9,220 nt of DNA from Dehalococcoidales bacterium (GCA_002685815.1 NYYM01000089.1:1-9220), one strand, 5' to 3'; shown: positions 1 to 6,773, counted from the stretch's first letter. Program-made: numbers and translations. The notes: generated by a model from the letters alone, not told the origin.

Positions 1-44
1 ATTTCTTTGGCGGTTTCGGTGCCGCTTAAACGTTTAGCTGTCAT
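1..44 (-). CDS. folD: FolD, methylenetetrahydrofolate dehydrogenase/cyclohydrolase (N-terminus only)
   Basis: Only the first 14 codons are in the window; the gene runs off the left edge. They read MTAKRLSGTETAKE, which fits the opening of FolD proteins (a short strand, then a G-T-x-x-A-K-E helix). An AAAGAGG ribosome site lies about 7 bases upstream of the ATG, and the start is only 15 bases past the stop of the preceding cooC, so it is the fourth gene of that operon. FolD interconverts 5,10-methylene-THF and 10-formyl-THF in the cytosol, the step next to Fhs, which supports the call. The fragment is too short to exclude another family on sequence alone. Confidence 0.7.
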   Translation of the reverse strand, partial: MTAKRLSGTETAKE

Positions 45-59
45 TCTTATACCTCTTTG

Positions 60-833
60 TTAAACTGGGGCTCCGTCTTTAGCAAGGATCCTATCCATCA
101 GATCGCCAACCGCCAGGACGGCCCTCGATGTATCCGGCAGATCAAGCAGCGGCCTAGCCTCCAGGTCATAGGCATAGACCTCATCATCCCTGGGGATAAC
201 GATAGGAGAATCCATATTAAGCCGGATCAGTTCATCCCGTACCATTGGCGCCAACTCATCAGGGACCATGTTCACGATTACAGATTGTCTGCTCACATTT
301 AGTTTCAGTTCTTCAACCAGGTCTCTTATCCGAGCAACGGTACGAATGCCTTTTACCGAATGGTCCGATATTATCAACAGGTGATCAATGTTCTGGGTGG
401 TGCGTCGGCTCAAGTGTTCCAGTCCGGCTTCGTTATCCATCACCACGAAAGGGTAATTCTCGGCCATCCGATCGGCGAAAACTCTCAACACGGTATTAGG
501 GTAACAGTAGCAATCCGGGCCTTCTCCCCGTCCCATAGTTATCAGGTCAAGCCCCTGGCTCTCCACGACCGCTTCATTCATGCGAAGTTGCAGAAAGGCC
601 TCTTTGGTCATTCCGGCCGGAATAGTCAACTTTGTCCCATTAAACGAAGCGATTATGGAGCCGACTGTCTCCCTGACCTCAAGGCCTAAGCCCTCTCCCA
701 GGTTGGCATTAGCATCGGCATCGACAGCCAGAATCGGGACAGAGCCCTTCTTTTTCAAGTAGCGTATAATAAGGCTTGATATTGACGTTTTACCAGTGCC
801 GCCTTTTCCGGCGACCGCGATTGAAAAGCTCAT
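60..833 (-). CDS. cooC: CooC-type nickel-insertion ATPase (CODH/ACS maturation), second copy
   Basis: This is a 257-residue MinD/ParA-superfamily P-loop ATPase of the CooC/AcsF type. Family members hydrolyse ATP to help insert nickel into CO dehydrogenase or acetyl-CoA synthase in the cytoplasm. A deviant Walker A motif GKGGTGKT lies at residues 9-16, with signature lysine K10 and P-loop lysine K15. DADANANLG follows at 38-46. The CooC hallmark Cys-x-Cys pair (C108, C110, in DCYCYP) is the expected metal and dimer site. DNEAGLEH at 133-140 is the switch/Walker B region. I chose the ATG at 831-833 over an in-frame TTG at 849-851, because the sequence between them is itself a good ribosome site. 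The gene lies 33 bases after fhs and 15 before folD. It is clearly diverged from the other cooC here (DNEAG versus DMEAG, CYCYP versus CYCPE), so the two may serve different metalloenzymes or steps. The target is not encoded in this window. Confidence 0.85.
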   Translation of the reverse strand: MSFSIAVAGKGGTGKTSISSLIIRYLKKKGSVPILAVDADANANLGEGLGLEVRETVGSIIASFNGTKLTIPAGMTKEAFLQLRMNEAVVESQGLDLITMGRGEGPDCYCYPNTVLRVFADRMAENYPFVVMDNEAGLEHLSRRTTQNIDHLLIISDHSVKGIRTVARIRDLVEELKLNVSRQSVIVNMVPDELAPMVRDELIRLNMDSPIVIPRDDEVYAYDLEARPLLDLPDTSRAVLAVGDLMDRILAKDGAPV

Positions 834-841
834 CTTGCTAT

Positions 842-849
842 CCTTCCTC
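842..849 (-). promoter_or_regulatory. ribosome binding site fixing the start of cooC (60-833)
   Basis: GAGGAAGG is followed by 8 bases and the ATG at 831-833. It overlaps the alternative in-frame TTG codon at 849-851, which has no comparable site of its own, so the shorter protein starting MSFSIAVAGKGG is favoured. That start also puts the P-loop at the usual distance from the N-terminus. Confidence 0.7.
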
Positions 850-866
850 AATCAATAGTTTCTTAA

Positions 867-2630
867 CTAGAACAACCCCTGCACTTTACCGGTGCTGACG
901 TCAACGTCCACCTTCCTGAAGGCTGGGCTTGAACTGGTACCCGGCATCAGGGTAATGGTACCGGCCACGGGGCAAAGGAACTTAGCCCCGGAGTAAACCA
1001 GGATATCCCTGATGGGCAAAGTCCAGTTCTTAGGCACGCCCTTCAAGGTCGGGTCATGTGACAGGCTGAGATGGGTCTTCACCATCATAGTAGCATAGCT
1101 GTCATATTCTTCGTCAGCCTCAAATTTCTTAGCCTTCGCTTCAGCTTCCGCCGACCATGAAACGCCATCAGCCCCGTAAACAACGGTGGCAATTTTGTGC
1201 ACCCTGTCCCTTAGCTTCATCTCCATGGGATAGAGGAAGTCGAAGTTATTCTCTTCCTCGCAGGCTTCGATGACAGCATCGGCCAGTTCCAGGGCGCCGT
1301 CGCCGCCCTCTGCCCAGTGGCTGCTCTCGGCACAGCGAGCACCGGCTGCCTCAGCCGCTTTCTTAACCACGGCTACCTCGGCGTCAGTGTCAGTATGGAA
1401 GCGGTTGATGCAGACTACGGGGTTAATACCTGATGCCCTGATGACGCCGATAAAGTGGAGCATGTTCGGCAGGCCCTTCTCCAGCAGTCCCAGGTTTTCT
1501 TTGGTGTACTCTTCGGCCAAGGGCAGCCCGGCTACGACCCGGGCACCGCCGCCGTGCATCTTCAGGGCACGTATGGTGGTGGTCAATACCGATACATGGG
1601 GTTTTAATCCACTGTAACGGGACTTAACATTCCAGAATTTCTCAAATCCGATATCAGCGGCGAAACCGCTCTCGGTAACGTGATAATCAAACATTTTGAG
1701 GCCAATACGGTCGGCGATGATGGAGGATTGGCCGACGGCGATGTTGGCAAAGGGACCAGCGTGAACCAGGCAGGGCTGATATTCAGCAGTGCAGAGCAAT
1801 GTCGGATTAACGGCGTTCCTCATCCAGGCGGTCATCGCGCCGCCTACCTGAAGGTCACCGGTGGTGACCGGCTTACCTTTCTGGCTATAGGCAACGGTAA
1901 TGTTGTCCATCCTCTCTCTGAGGTCAGCTAAATCTCTTACAATGGAGAGCATGGCCATCAGTTCCGAACTGACGGCGATGCCGAATTTAGACTGCATGGT
2001 AAAACCGTCCGTCTTACCCCCGAGGCCAATAACGATATTACGCAGACTCTGGGCGCAGAAATCCATTATCCAGCCCATTTCAACCCGAGTGGGATCAATA
2101 TCCAGCCGCTTCATCCCGGTCAGTTTTTCCAGGCGGGAGTCGTTATAATTGCGTTCATGCTGCATCCTGGCCGTCATGGCTACCATTGCCAGGTTATGAG
2201 AATTCATAATGTCATTGATATCACCGGTAAGTCCCATTGAGAACTCGGTCATCGGAATAAGCAGGGCGTTGCCGCCACCGGCAGCGGTTCCCTTGATATT
2301 CATCGTCGGACCACCCGATGGCTGACGCAGGGCCCCGCCAACGTTCTTTCCCCGTTTGCCCAGACCTTCAATCAGACCGCAGGAGGTGGTGCTTTTGCCT
2401 TCTCCCAATGGAGTGGGGGTAATGGCCGTGATTTCAATGTATTTACCGTCCGGTTTGTCCTTAAGACGGTCCATAATCTTCAAGAAATCAAGCTTGGCTA
2501 TTCTCCCGTAGGGCAGCATTTCCCCTTTTTCCAGACCCAGTTTCTCCCGCCACTCTTCCGAAGTGGGCATGTTTTCTTCAGCCGCCTCCGAGATCTGCCA
2601 ATCTTCCATTTCCACCGCATCGTAAGCCAT
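867..2630 (-). CDS. fhs: formate-tetrahydrofolate ligase (10-formyl-THF synthetase)
   Basis: Fhs activates formate: formate + ATP + THF gives 10-formyl-THF, the entry to the methyl branch of the Wood-Ljungdahl pathway and a source of one-carbon units. The protein has 587 residues, against about 555-560 for typical members; the extra length includes an acidic N-terminal extension of roughly 30 residues. Visible family motifs are [13 protein letters not shown] (71-83, P-loop), [10 protein letters not shown] (111-120), [11 protein letters not shown] (196-206), GKPVTTGDL (252-260), HAGPFANIA (290-298), RALKMHGG (354-361), HTDTDAE (412-418), HWAEGGDG (438-445), YGADGV (485-490) and SLSHDP (522-527). 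Departures include LRQPSGGP at 101-108, where the usual form is LREPSLGP, and [11 protein letters not shown] near the C-terminus, where SAGAGF is usual. This suggests a divergent clade, but the frame is intact throughout. A GGGAGGG ribosome site lies 3 bases before the ATG. It is third-last of the cooC-fhs-cooC-folD operon, 107 bases after the first cooC. Confidence 0.95.
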   Translation of the reverse strand: MAYDAVEMEDWQISEAAEENMPTSEEWREKLGLEKGEMLPYGRIAKLDFLKIMDRLKDKPDGKYIEITAITPTPLGEGKSTTSCGLIEGLGKRGKNVGGALRQPSGGPTMNIKGTAAGGGNALLIPMTEFSMGLTGDINDIMNSHNLAMVAMTARMQHERNYNDSRLEKLTGMKRLDIDPTRVEMGWIMDFCAQSLRNIVIGLGGKTDGFTMQSKFGIAVSSELMAMLSIVRDLADLRERMDNITVAYSQKGKPVTTGDLQVGGAMTAWMRNAVNPTLLCTAEYQPCLVHAGPFANIAVGQSSIIADRIGLKMFDYHVTESGFAADIGFEKFWNVKSRYSGLKPHVSVLTTTIRALKMHGGGARVVAGLPLAEEYTKENLGLLEKGLPNMLHFIGVIRASGINPVVCINRFHTDTDAEVAVVKKAAEAAGARCAESSHWAEGGDGALELADAVIEACEEENNFDFLYPMEMKLRDRVHKIATVVYGADGVSWSAEAEAKAKKFEADEEYDSYATMMVKTHLSLSHDPTLKGVPKNWTLPIRDILVYSGAKFLCPVAGTITLMPGTSSSPAFRKVDVDVSTGKVQGLF

Positions 2631-2737
2631 AAACCCTCCCTTTGTTTTTAATCCTTAATGATTACCTGTTCCCGGTTCAATCCGTACCTGAAGATATTAT
2701 TAACATGTCCGCGCGTTTACAGGCCGTTTCTCTCTTT

Positions 2738-3526
2738 CTAAGTTCTGGTTGGCTCTTTCTCAGCACCGGCCACCAAAGTCCGGTAGATACCCTGTGCCGC
2801 CGACCTGACCTCGGAGCTTGAATCGAGAGGGGTCTTGTTAGCCTGGTCGGCCTCAACAACCGCCTGGTCATAGGGGATAAACCCCATGAAAGTAAAATCG
2901 GACAGGTTCTCGATGAGAAATTCCCTGTCCGAATCGTTTCTTATTTTATTACCGACGATGGCGATATTATTTAATCCTATCTCTCCGGCCAACCTGCGGA
3001 TATTCTGGGCCGTTTCAAGGCTCCTTCGGCCCGGCTCAACCACTACTATCAATTTGTCCACCATCGAGGCTGTCCCCCGGCCAAAGTGCTCAAGACCAGC
3101 CTCCATATCCATTATCACTACTTCTTTTCTGGCAATTAAGAGGTGACTCATCAGGGCCTGGAGCATACTGCTTTCGGGACAGTAGCATCCGGAGCCGCCC
3201 TTCTTAATCCTACCCATCCTCATCAATTTAATACCGTCAAGTTTTTGAGCATATTTCTCCGGTATATCATCTACTTTGGGGTTGAGCTTATAATAGGGGG
3301 CCGACTGTCCCGGTTTTGAGCCAGTCCTTTCCTCTATAAGTTCATTCATTTCAGAGATGGGGGTTATCTCCTCAGGAGCGGGAAAACCAAGGGTAGCCGC
3401 CAAGTTAGCATCCGGGTCAGCATCTATGGCGATAACAGAATAGCCGGATTCAGCGAATATCTTTGAAAGAAGAGACGCCAGTAAGGTCTTACCTACTCCA
3501 CCTTTACCACTAATGGCAATTTTCAT
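2738..3526 (-). CDS. cooC: CooC-type nickel-insertion ATPase, operon-leading copy
   Basis: A 262-residue P-loop ATPase of the CooC family, expected to assist ATP-dependent nickel loading of CO dehydrogenase/acetyl-CoA synthase. The deviant Walker A motif GKGGVGKT is at residues 7-14 (K8 signature lysine, K13 P-loop lysine) and is followed by IDADPDANL at 34-42. The Cys-x-Cys pair C114/C116 sits in SGCYCPE, and DMEAGLEHFGRG at 140-151 matches the conserved switch region. These residues, especially the CxC pair and the EAGLEH block, separate it from MinD, ParA and NifH relatives. The ATG is the only reasonable start because the first strand begins at residue 2. The ribosome site is weak: only a short GAG-type match in GTAGAGTAG just before the ATG. 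It is the first gene of the one-carbon operon and lies about 85 bases downstream of a good promoter. The last 20 residues or so are not recognisable. Confidence 0.9.
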   Translation of the reverse strand: MKIAISGKGGVGKTLLASLLSKIFAESGYSVIAIDADPDANLAATLGFPAPEEITPISEMNELIEERTGSKPGQSAPYYKLNPKVDDIPEKYAQKLDGIKLMRMGRIKKGGSGCYCPESSMLQALMSHLLIARKEVVIMDMEAGLEHFGRGTASMVDKLIVVVEPGRRSLETAQNIRRLAGEIGLNNIAIVGNKIRNDSDREFLIENLSDFTFMGFIPYDQAVVEADQANKTPLDSSSEVRSAAQGIYRTLVAGAEKEPTRT

Positions 3527-3559
3527 CTACTCTACAATCTAACACAATTAAAGCCGAGA

Positions 3560-3609
3560 CTTTCACGGGAAAGCACTCAGCCTTAAGCAGTTCCAGGACC
3601 TGCTGCTTA
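3560..3609 (-). promoter_or_regulatory. two small stem-loops in the cooC operon leader
   Basis: The predicted leader RNA contains a 7-bp inverted repeat (TAAGCAG at 3609-3603 with CTGCTTA at 3590-3584) enclosing 12 bases that could pair a little further. It then contains a 5-bp stem with a 4-base loop at 3573-3560 (CTTTC/GAAAG). Neither is followed by a run of T, so they are not terminators. They lie between the promoter and the weak ribosome site. A role in translation or RNA stability is possible but unproven; no known riboswitch class was recognised. Confidence 0.3.
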
Positions 3610-3617
3610 CCCTAATT

Positions 3618-3647
3618 AGTATATCCCAATGGCGGATGAGAAGTCAA
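3618..3647 (-). promoter_or_regulatory. sigma70-type promoter of the cooC-fhs-cooC-folD operon
   Basis: Reading the minus strand, TTGACT (3647-3642) and TATACT (3623-3618) are separated by 18 bp. Each hexamer differs from the consensus by one base. Transcription should begin near 3611, giving a leader of about 85 bases before the cooC ATG at 3526. No comparable promoter is seen in the gaps further down the operon, so this one probably serves all four genes. Confidence 0.65.
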
Positions 3648-3730
3648 CTGACAGAAAGGGGCGGTATTACTCAATCTTAGTTGGGACAATATCCTCATGA
3701 TAGAGAAATCAGTATCTGAGGACATTTAAT

Positions 3731-3835
3731 AACCCTTCCCCCTTTCCTTGTTAAGGGAAGGGGGAAGAGATTGCTGAGAGGGGCAAAGCCCCTCTCAGCA
3801 GCCCCGTGATCTTTCAGAAAAAAGGGGAATGGGTT
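3731..3835. repeat. nested inverted-repeat element, MITE- or REP-like
   Basis: The element is built from three paired parts. Its ends are imperfect terminal inverted repeats: 3731-3748 begins AACCCTTCCCCC and the complement of 3818-3835 begins AACCCATTCCCC, with about 14 of 18 positions matching. The left pyrimidine-rich end also pairs almost perfectly with 3753-3767: arms 3735-3749 and 3753-3767 form 15 bp with one wobble and a 3-base loop. The centre is a perfect 13-bp stem (3772-3784 with 3788-3800) around AAA. No coding capacity and no target-site duplication were seen. The layout looks like the short non-autonomous elements dispersed between genes in many bacteria, but copy number cannot be judged from one window. 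Confidence 0.5.
3772..3800. terminator. strong GC-rich stem-loop, possible insulator between operons
   Basis: A perfect 13-bp hairpin with a 3-base loop, starting TGCTGAGAGGGGC. It lies downstream of the glmM-glmU operon and upstream of the cooC promoter, where a terminator would be expected. Neither strand has a T-run directly after it, so it is not a canonical intrinsic terminator. It could still stabilise transcript ends or slow polymerase. It is also the core of the repeat element described at 3731-3835, which may be its real nature. Confidence 0.3.
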
Positions 3836-3914
3836 CGGTTTGGAAAGGCCCAAGTGGGTGAGGTTGACAAACAACCGAGAATGAGTGCACCAAAGTGCCC
3901 GTTAACTATACCAT

Positions 3915-4140
3915 CTATTCAACGGTAACATCTTGGCCAGATTACGGGGGAAATTTATGGGGCAGTCCCTCTCCCAGGCCGTACCTTCAAAGCTCGGCGA
4001 TGTCTTCTCAAGGGCCATCACCAGAACGGCATCTTTGTACACCTTAATGCCGTAGGGGCGACAGCAACGCCGCAGGAATCATAAACCCTGTATTTCAGTT
4101 TCTCCAGTGAATTCAGCAGAATGAACTGATCTTTGTTTTC
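3915..4140 (-). pseudogene. glmS: relic of glmS (glucosamine-6-phosphate synthase), internally deleted and frameshifted
   Basis: Intact GlmS (about 600 residues) makes glucosamine-6-phosphate from fructose-6-phosphate and glutamine. Only about 75 residues' worth remains. Reading leftwards, 4125-4057 encodes FILLNSLEKLKYRVYDSCG, matching the family block L-x-x-L-E-Y-R-G-Y-D-S-x-G but with the first Gly changed to Val. A two-base frame change at 4055-4056 follows, and 4054-3980 continues YGIKVYKDA ... LEKTSPSFEGT, as in the glutaminase domain just before its GIGHTRWATHG motif. That motif and everything up to the C-terminus are missing. In the same frame the sequence jumps to PRNLAK (3949-3932), and a further frame change then gives VTVE and a TAG at 3915-3917. 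PRNLAK-S-VTVE is the usual GlmS C-terminal end. A possible trace of the N-terminus (IGNEK) overlaps the glmU stop. The active-site Cys2 start is not recoverable. The relic directly follows glmU, fitting an ancestral glmM-glmU-glmS operon. Confidence 0.8.
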
Positions 4141-4153
4141 TCATTGCCGATTC

Positions 4154-5356
4154 TTATGATATCCTTGAATCCGGCGAAATAATCCCACTGGCTACGGCTC
4201 CGGGCCCAATTTGTGTATTATTACCAATCATAGTACCGATATTAATGCTAGCATTAATCCCAGTCTTAACCCCGTCTCCAAGAATGGCTCCGAGTTTACG
4301 CCGCTTAGTATTCTTGCCGTCCACCCAGATATTCTGTTCATCAAGCCTGAGGTTGGCAATCTTGGTGCCGGCGCCCAGATTACAGCCTTCACCGATAATG
4401 CTATCACCTACGTAGTTCTGGTGGGGAATGTCGCTATTATTCATCACTATGGAGTTCTTGACCTCGGCGGCATTTCCGATATGGCAGCCGTCGCCGATGG
4501 AGGTATAGGGTCTGATATGGCATCCGGGACCAATGTCACAATCCTGCCCGATTATCACCGGGCCAACTACGTATGATCCCGACCTCACTATGGTACCCTT
4601 ACCCAGACTAACCGTGTTCCTGATTACGACGTTTTCTTCTACCTCGCCCAAGTTCTGCCCCTCTATTGTTTTGAGCAGAGTTTCGTTGGCCGAAAGCAGG
4701 TCCCAGGGATAGCTGGTATCCAGCCAATAGCCGATTTTCTGATATGAAACAGGGTCTCCCCGGTTTACCAACCACTGGAGGGAATCAGTTATTTCATACT
4801 CTCCACGGGGTGAGGTCTCTGTCTGAGAAATAGCAGAAAATATTTCCGGAGTAAACAGATAGAGCCCGGTGTTAGCCAGATTTGAGGGAGGCTTGCTCAC
4901 TTTTTCGTGAATGCGGGTTACTCTATCCTCTTTTATTTCAACCAGGCCCAAATCCTCCGTATCCTCGACCTCCACTAAACTCATCGTGGTATCCCGGCCA
5001 TCTGCCAAAACCCCGATATCCTGGTGGCTGACGATGATATCCCCGTTCATCATCAGGAAGTTGCCATCTACCATGCCTTCGACCATTCTGACCGCATCGG
5101 CGGTGCCAGCTTGTTTGCGCTGGGTAGAATAATCTATAGTTACTCCCCATTTTTCTCCGGTGCCGAAATAGCGACGAATCTGCTCATCATGGTAGCCGAC
5201 GATCAGGATGAATTCTTTTATGCCTGCCGACTTTGCCTCAATGAGCAGGTGCTCCAGAATAGGTTTATTGGCAATAGGGAGCATGACTTTTGGCCTGGTG
5301 TAGGTGAGAGGGCGCATGCGATGGCCTTCACCGGCGGCCAGAATAACGGCCTTCAT
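4154..5356 (-). CDS. glmU: bifunctional sugar-1-phosphate nucleotidylyltransferase/acetyltransferase (archaeal-type GlmU)
   Basis: A 400-residue protein with an N-terminal nucleotidyltransferase domain (about 1-235) and a C-terminal left-handed beta-helix of hexapeptide repeats (about 240-395). The first domain shows LAAGEGHRMRPLT (6-18) with R21-P-K23, the QAGTADAV loop (82-89), the metal-binding Asp in MNGD (D106), and WLDT (211-214). The second has many I-G-x-x repeats and IPHQNYVGDS (310-319), whose His and YVGD match the acetyltransferase site of GlmU. The expected reactions are acetylation of glucosamine-1-phosphate and UTP-dependent formation of UDP-GlcNAc. Classical bacterial GlmU has about 455 residues. 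This shorter form resembles the archaeal enzymes, some of which accept several sugar phosphates and nucleotides, so the exact substrate is inferred from the glmM neighbour and the glmS relic. It starts within the glmM stop (ATGA overlap), with GGAGG about 10 bases upstream, so the two are translationally coupled. Confidence 0.85.
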   Translation of the reverse strand: MKAVILAAGEGHRMRPLTYTRPKVMLPIANKPILEHLLIEAKSAGIKEFILIVGYHDEQIRRYFGTGEKWGVTIDYSTQRKQAGTADAVRMVEGMVDGNFLMMNGDIIVSHQDIGVLADGRDTTMSLVEVEDTEDLGLVEIKEDRVTRIHEKVSKPPSNLANTGLYLFTPEIFSAISQTETSPRGEYEITDSLQWLVNRGDPVSYQKIGYWLDTSYPWDLLSANETLLKTIEGQNLGEVEENVVIRNTVSLGKGTIVRSGSYVVGPVIIGQDCDIGPGCHIRPYTSIGDGCHIGNAAEVKNSIVMNNSDIPHQNYVGDSIIGEGCNLGAGTKIANLRLDEQNIWVDGKNTKRRKLGAILGDGVKTGINASINIGTMIGNNTQIGPGAVASGIISPDSRIS

Positions 5357-6654
5357 TTTCCGCCTTTACCTCCACTCAGACATTCCTCAATTACCCTCAC
5401 CGCATCGTCGTAGAGTTGATGGACTCCGGCCTCAGTTCTTTCCTCAGCAGTTATCCTTATTTTTGGCTCAGTGCCTGAGGCTCTAATCAGTAACCAGCCA
5501 TCCTTAAAACTGAGTTTAGTGCCATCAAGACTGCTCACAGATAACGGCTCCATTGCCAAGAGCCGTCTTTCCAGGTCAGCCATTACAATCCCATCGCTGT
5601 CGATATTTCCCCGGAGAAGGGGGTACTGAGGTATGGCGTCAACCAGTCCGGACAGCTTTTGCCGGTTGGCTATGTCCACCAACCGGGCGGCGGCATAAAT
5701 GCCATCTGCACAGAGGGTATTAGCCGGGAAAACCCAAGCCCCTGACGGCTCTCCGCCGAAATCACCCTTCTTTTTCAGTTCATCAGACACGTAGGTATCG
5801 CCAACCGGAGTTCGGATAACCTCAAAGCCCATTTCATCGATCACCATTGAGGCGTCTATAGTAGTCACCACCTCTTTTGCCCCGGCCTGCCCGGCAAAAA
5901 GAGCCAGCAGTTTGTCTCCGGAGATGAATCTACCTTTATCATCAACCCCCATCATCCGGTCGGCATCTCCGTCATGGGCGATTCCTAAATCAGCGCCAAG
6001 TTCACTGGTGGCCCGTATCAGATCCGATAGGTTGGCCTTGGTCGGTTCGACAGCCCGAGGGAAGAAGCCACTGGGAAAACAATTCAGGGCAACAACTTCA
6101 CAACCCATCCTTTCCAGCAACGGGGGAGTAATCACGGACGCGGCTCCACAACCACAATCCAGAACCACCTTGAGCTTAACCTCACCGGGGAAATCCCCCA
6201 ATATACGGTCAATATGCTCTTCAACGGCTCCGTCGCGAACACGGCTTTGACCGATCTCACTCCAAACCGCGGCAGAACCGGTATCACTGAGAATCATGTC
6301 TTCAATTTCTTTCTGCTGTCTGACGTCAAAAGCAGAGCCATCCGGGTTAAAGAGCTTAATACCATTGTATTCAGGAGGGTTATGTGAAGCGGTAATCATG
6401 GCCCCTGCCCGGAATTGCCGGGTAGCCAAAGCAACGGTGGGAGTGGGGACAACACCAATGTCACAGCATTTTGAACCAGCCGCCAGCAGACCGGAGATGA
6501 AGGCGTATTTCAGGGTATCACCAGAGGTCCTGGTGTCTCGGCCGACGACTACTTTACCGTAGACCTCCCCCACCGCGAGTCCCGCTTTCAGAGCTAGCTC
6601 CACCAGACGTTTGTCGGCAATCATCCGTATCCCGGAAGTACCAAATAGTCTCAT
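5353..6654 (-). CDS. glmM: phosphoglucosamine mutase-like phosphohexomutase
   Basis: A 433-residue alpha-D-phosphohexomutase. The four expected sites are present: GTSGIR at 5-10; the catalytic serine loop TASHNPPEYNGIK (88-100, phosphorylated Ser90); the magnesium loop DGDADR (228-233); and the sugar-specificity loop GGEPSG (300-305). The C-terminal phosphate-binding loop RASGTEPKIR (391-400) follows. GEPSG with a Ser is typical of the GlmM/PNGM side of the family. The likely reaction is glucosamine-6-phosphate to glucosamine-1-phosphate, feeding the overlapping downstream GlmU in the cytosol. Phosphoglucomutase or phosphomannomutase activity cannot be excluded, and archaeal-type members can be broad. 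Length is near the usual 440-450. No convincing ribosome site precedes the ATG. Instead the promoter's -10 element lies only 9 bases upstream, implying a leaderless or nearly leaderless transcript. Confidence 0.88.
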   Translation of the reverse strand: MRLFGTSGIRMIADKRLVELALKAGLAVGEVYGKVVVGRDTRTSGDTLKYAFISGLLAAGSKCCDIGVVPTPTVALATRQFRAGAMITASHNPPEYNGIKLFNPDGSAFDVRQQKEIEDMILSDTGSAAVWSEIGQSRVRDGAVEEHIDRILGDFPGEVKLKVVLDCGCGAASVITPPLLERMGCEVVALNCFPSGFFPRAVEPTKANLSDLIRATSELGADLGIAHDGDADRMMGVDDKGRFISGDKLLALFAGQAGAKEVVTTIDASMVIDEMGFEVIRTPVGDTYVSDELKKKGDFGGEPSGAWVFPANTLCADGIYAAARLVDIANRQKLSGLVDAIPQYPLLRGNIDSDGIVMADLERRLLAMEPLSVSSLDGTKLSFKDGWLLIRASGTEPKIRITAEERTEAGVHQLYDDAVRVIEECLSGGKGGK

Positions 6655-6663
6655 CTTGTACTG

Positions 6664-6692
6664 ATTTTAGCCCCCACTAATCTGGATGTCAA
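6664..6692 (-). promoter_or_regulatory. promoter of glmM-glmU, leaderless or nearly so
   Basis: On the minus strand, TTGACA (6692-6687) and TAAAAT (6669-6664) are separated by exactly 17 bp, a near-perfect sigma70-type promoter. Normal spacing puts the transcription start near 6657, about 3 bases before the glmM ATG (6654). This agrees with the missing ribosome site. Confidence 0.7.
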
Positions 6693-6704
6693 TTCATTTA
6701 CATT

Positions 6705-6733
6705 TTGACCCATAAGTAGTTTGGTGATAGAAT
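6705..6733 (+). promoter_or_regulatory. promoter of yebC-ruvC-ruvA
   Basis: TTGACC (6705-6710), a 17-bp spacer and TAGAAT (6728-6733) form a good sigma70-type promoter. Transcription should start near 6740, leaving a leader of about 34 bases with AGGAG at 6761-6765, 8 bases before the yebC ATG. Its -35 is only 12 bp from the -35 of the opposing glmM promoter, so both -35 regions share one short stretch and polymerases could interfere with each other. Confidence 0.65.
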
Positions 6734-6773
6734 TAGGCAAAGAATTCAGGGGACGGACGAAGGAGTACCGGCA

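Larger units (their letters stand above)
3527..3914. other. non-coding spacer between cooC and the glmS relic
   Basis: No plausible gene is present on either strand. From right to left the region holds 79 bases with small inverted repeats (for example GGTTG/CAACC at 3862-3876), the nested inverted-repeat element (3731-3835), about 80 bases in which I see nothing, and then the promoter and leader of the leftward cooC operon. Confidence 0.6.

Noticed and set aside
60..833. NifH, MinD or ParA identity for the P-loop ATPases here and at 2738-3526
   Set aside because: The Cys-x-Cys pair and the EAGLEH block are CooC features; neither MinD-type membrane helices nor NifH cluster-binding cysteine spacing was seen.
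849..851. TTG start giving a 263-residue cooC product
   Set aside because: The six extra codons are the ribosome site of the ATG at 831-833, and the family P-loop distance fits the shorter form.
2631..2737. Separate promoter for fhs in the 107-base gap after cooC
   Set aside because: Only poor matches such as TTGAAC with no good -10 at the right distance; transcription from the upstream promoter is the simpler explanation.
3735..3767. Intrinsic terminator for the glmM-glmU operon
   Set aside because: The 15-bp stem is strong, but no T-run follows on either strand, and it is better explained as part of the nested repeat element.
4211..4576. A 121-codon open frame antisense to glmU, with similar long antisense frames over fhs, cooC, glmM and ruvA
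   Set aside because: They lie wholly inside well-supported genes on the other strand, have no family resemblance and no fitting ribosome sites; they are shadows of codon use.
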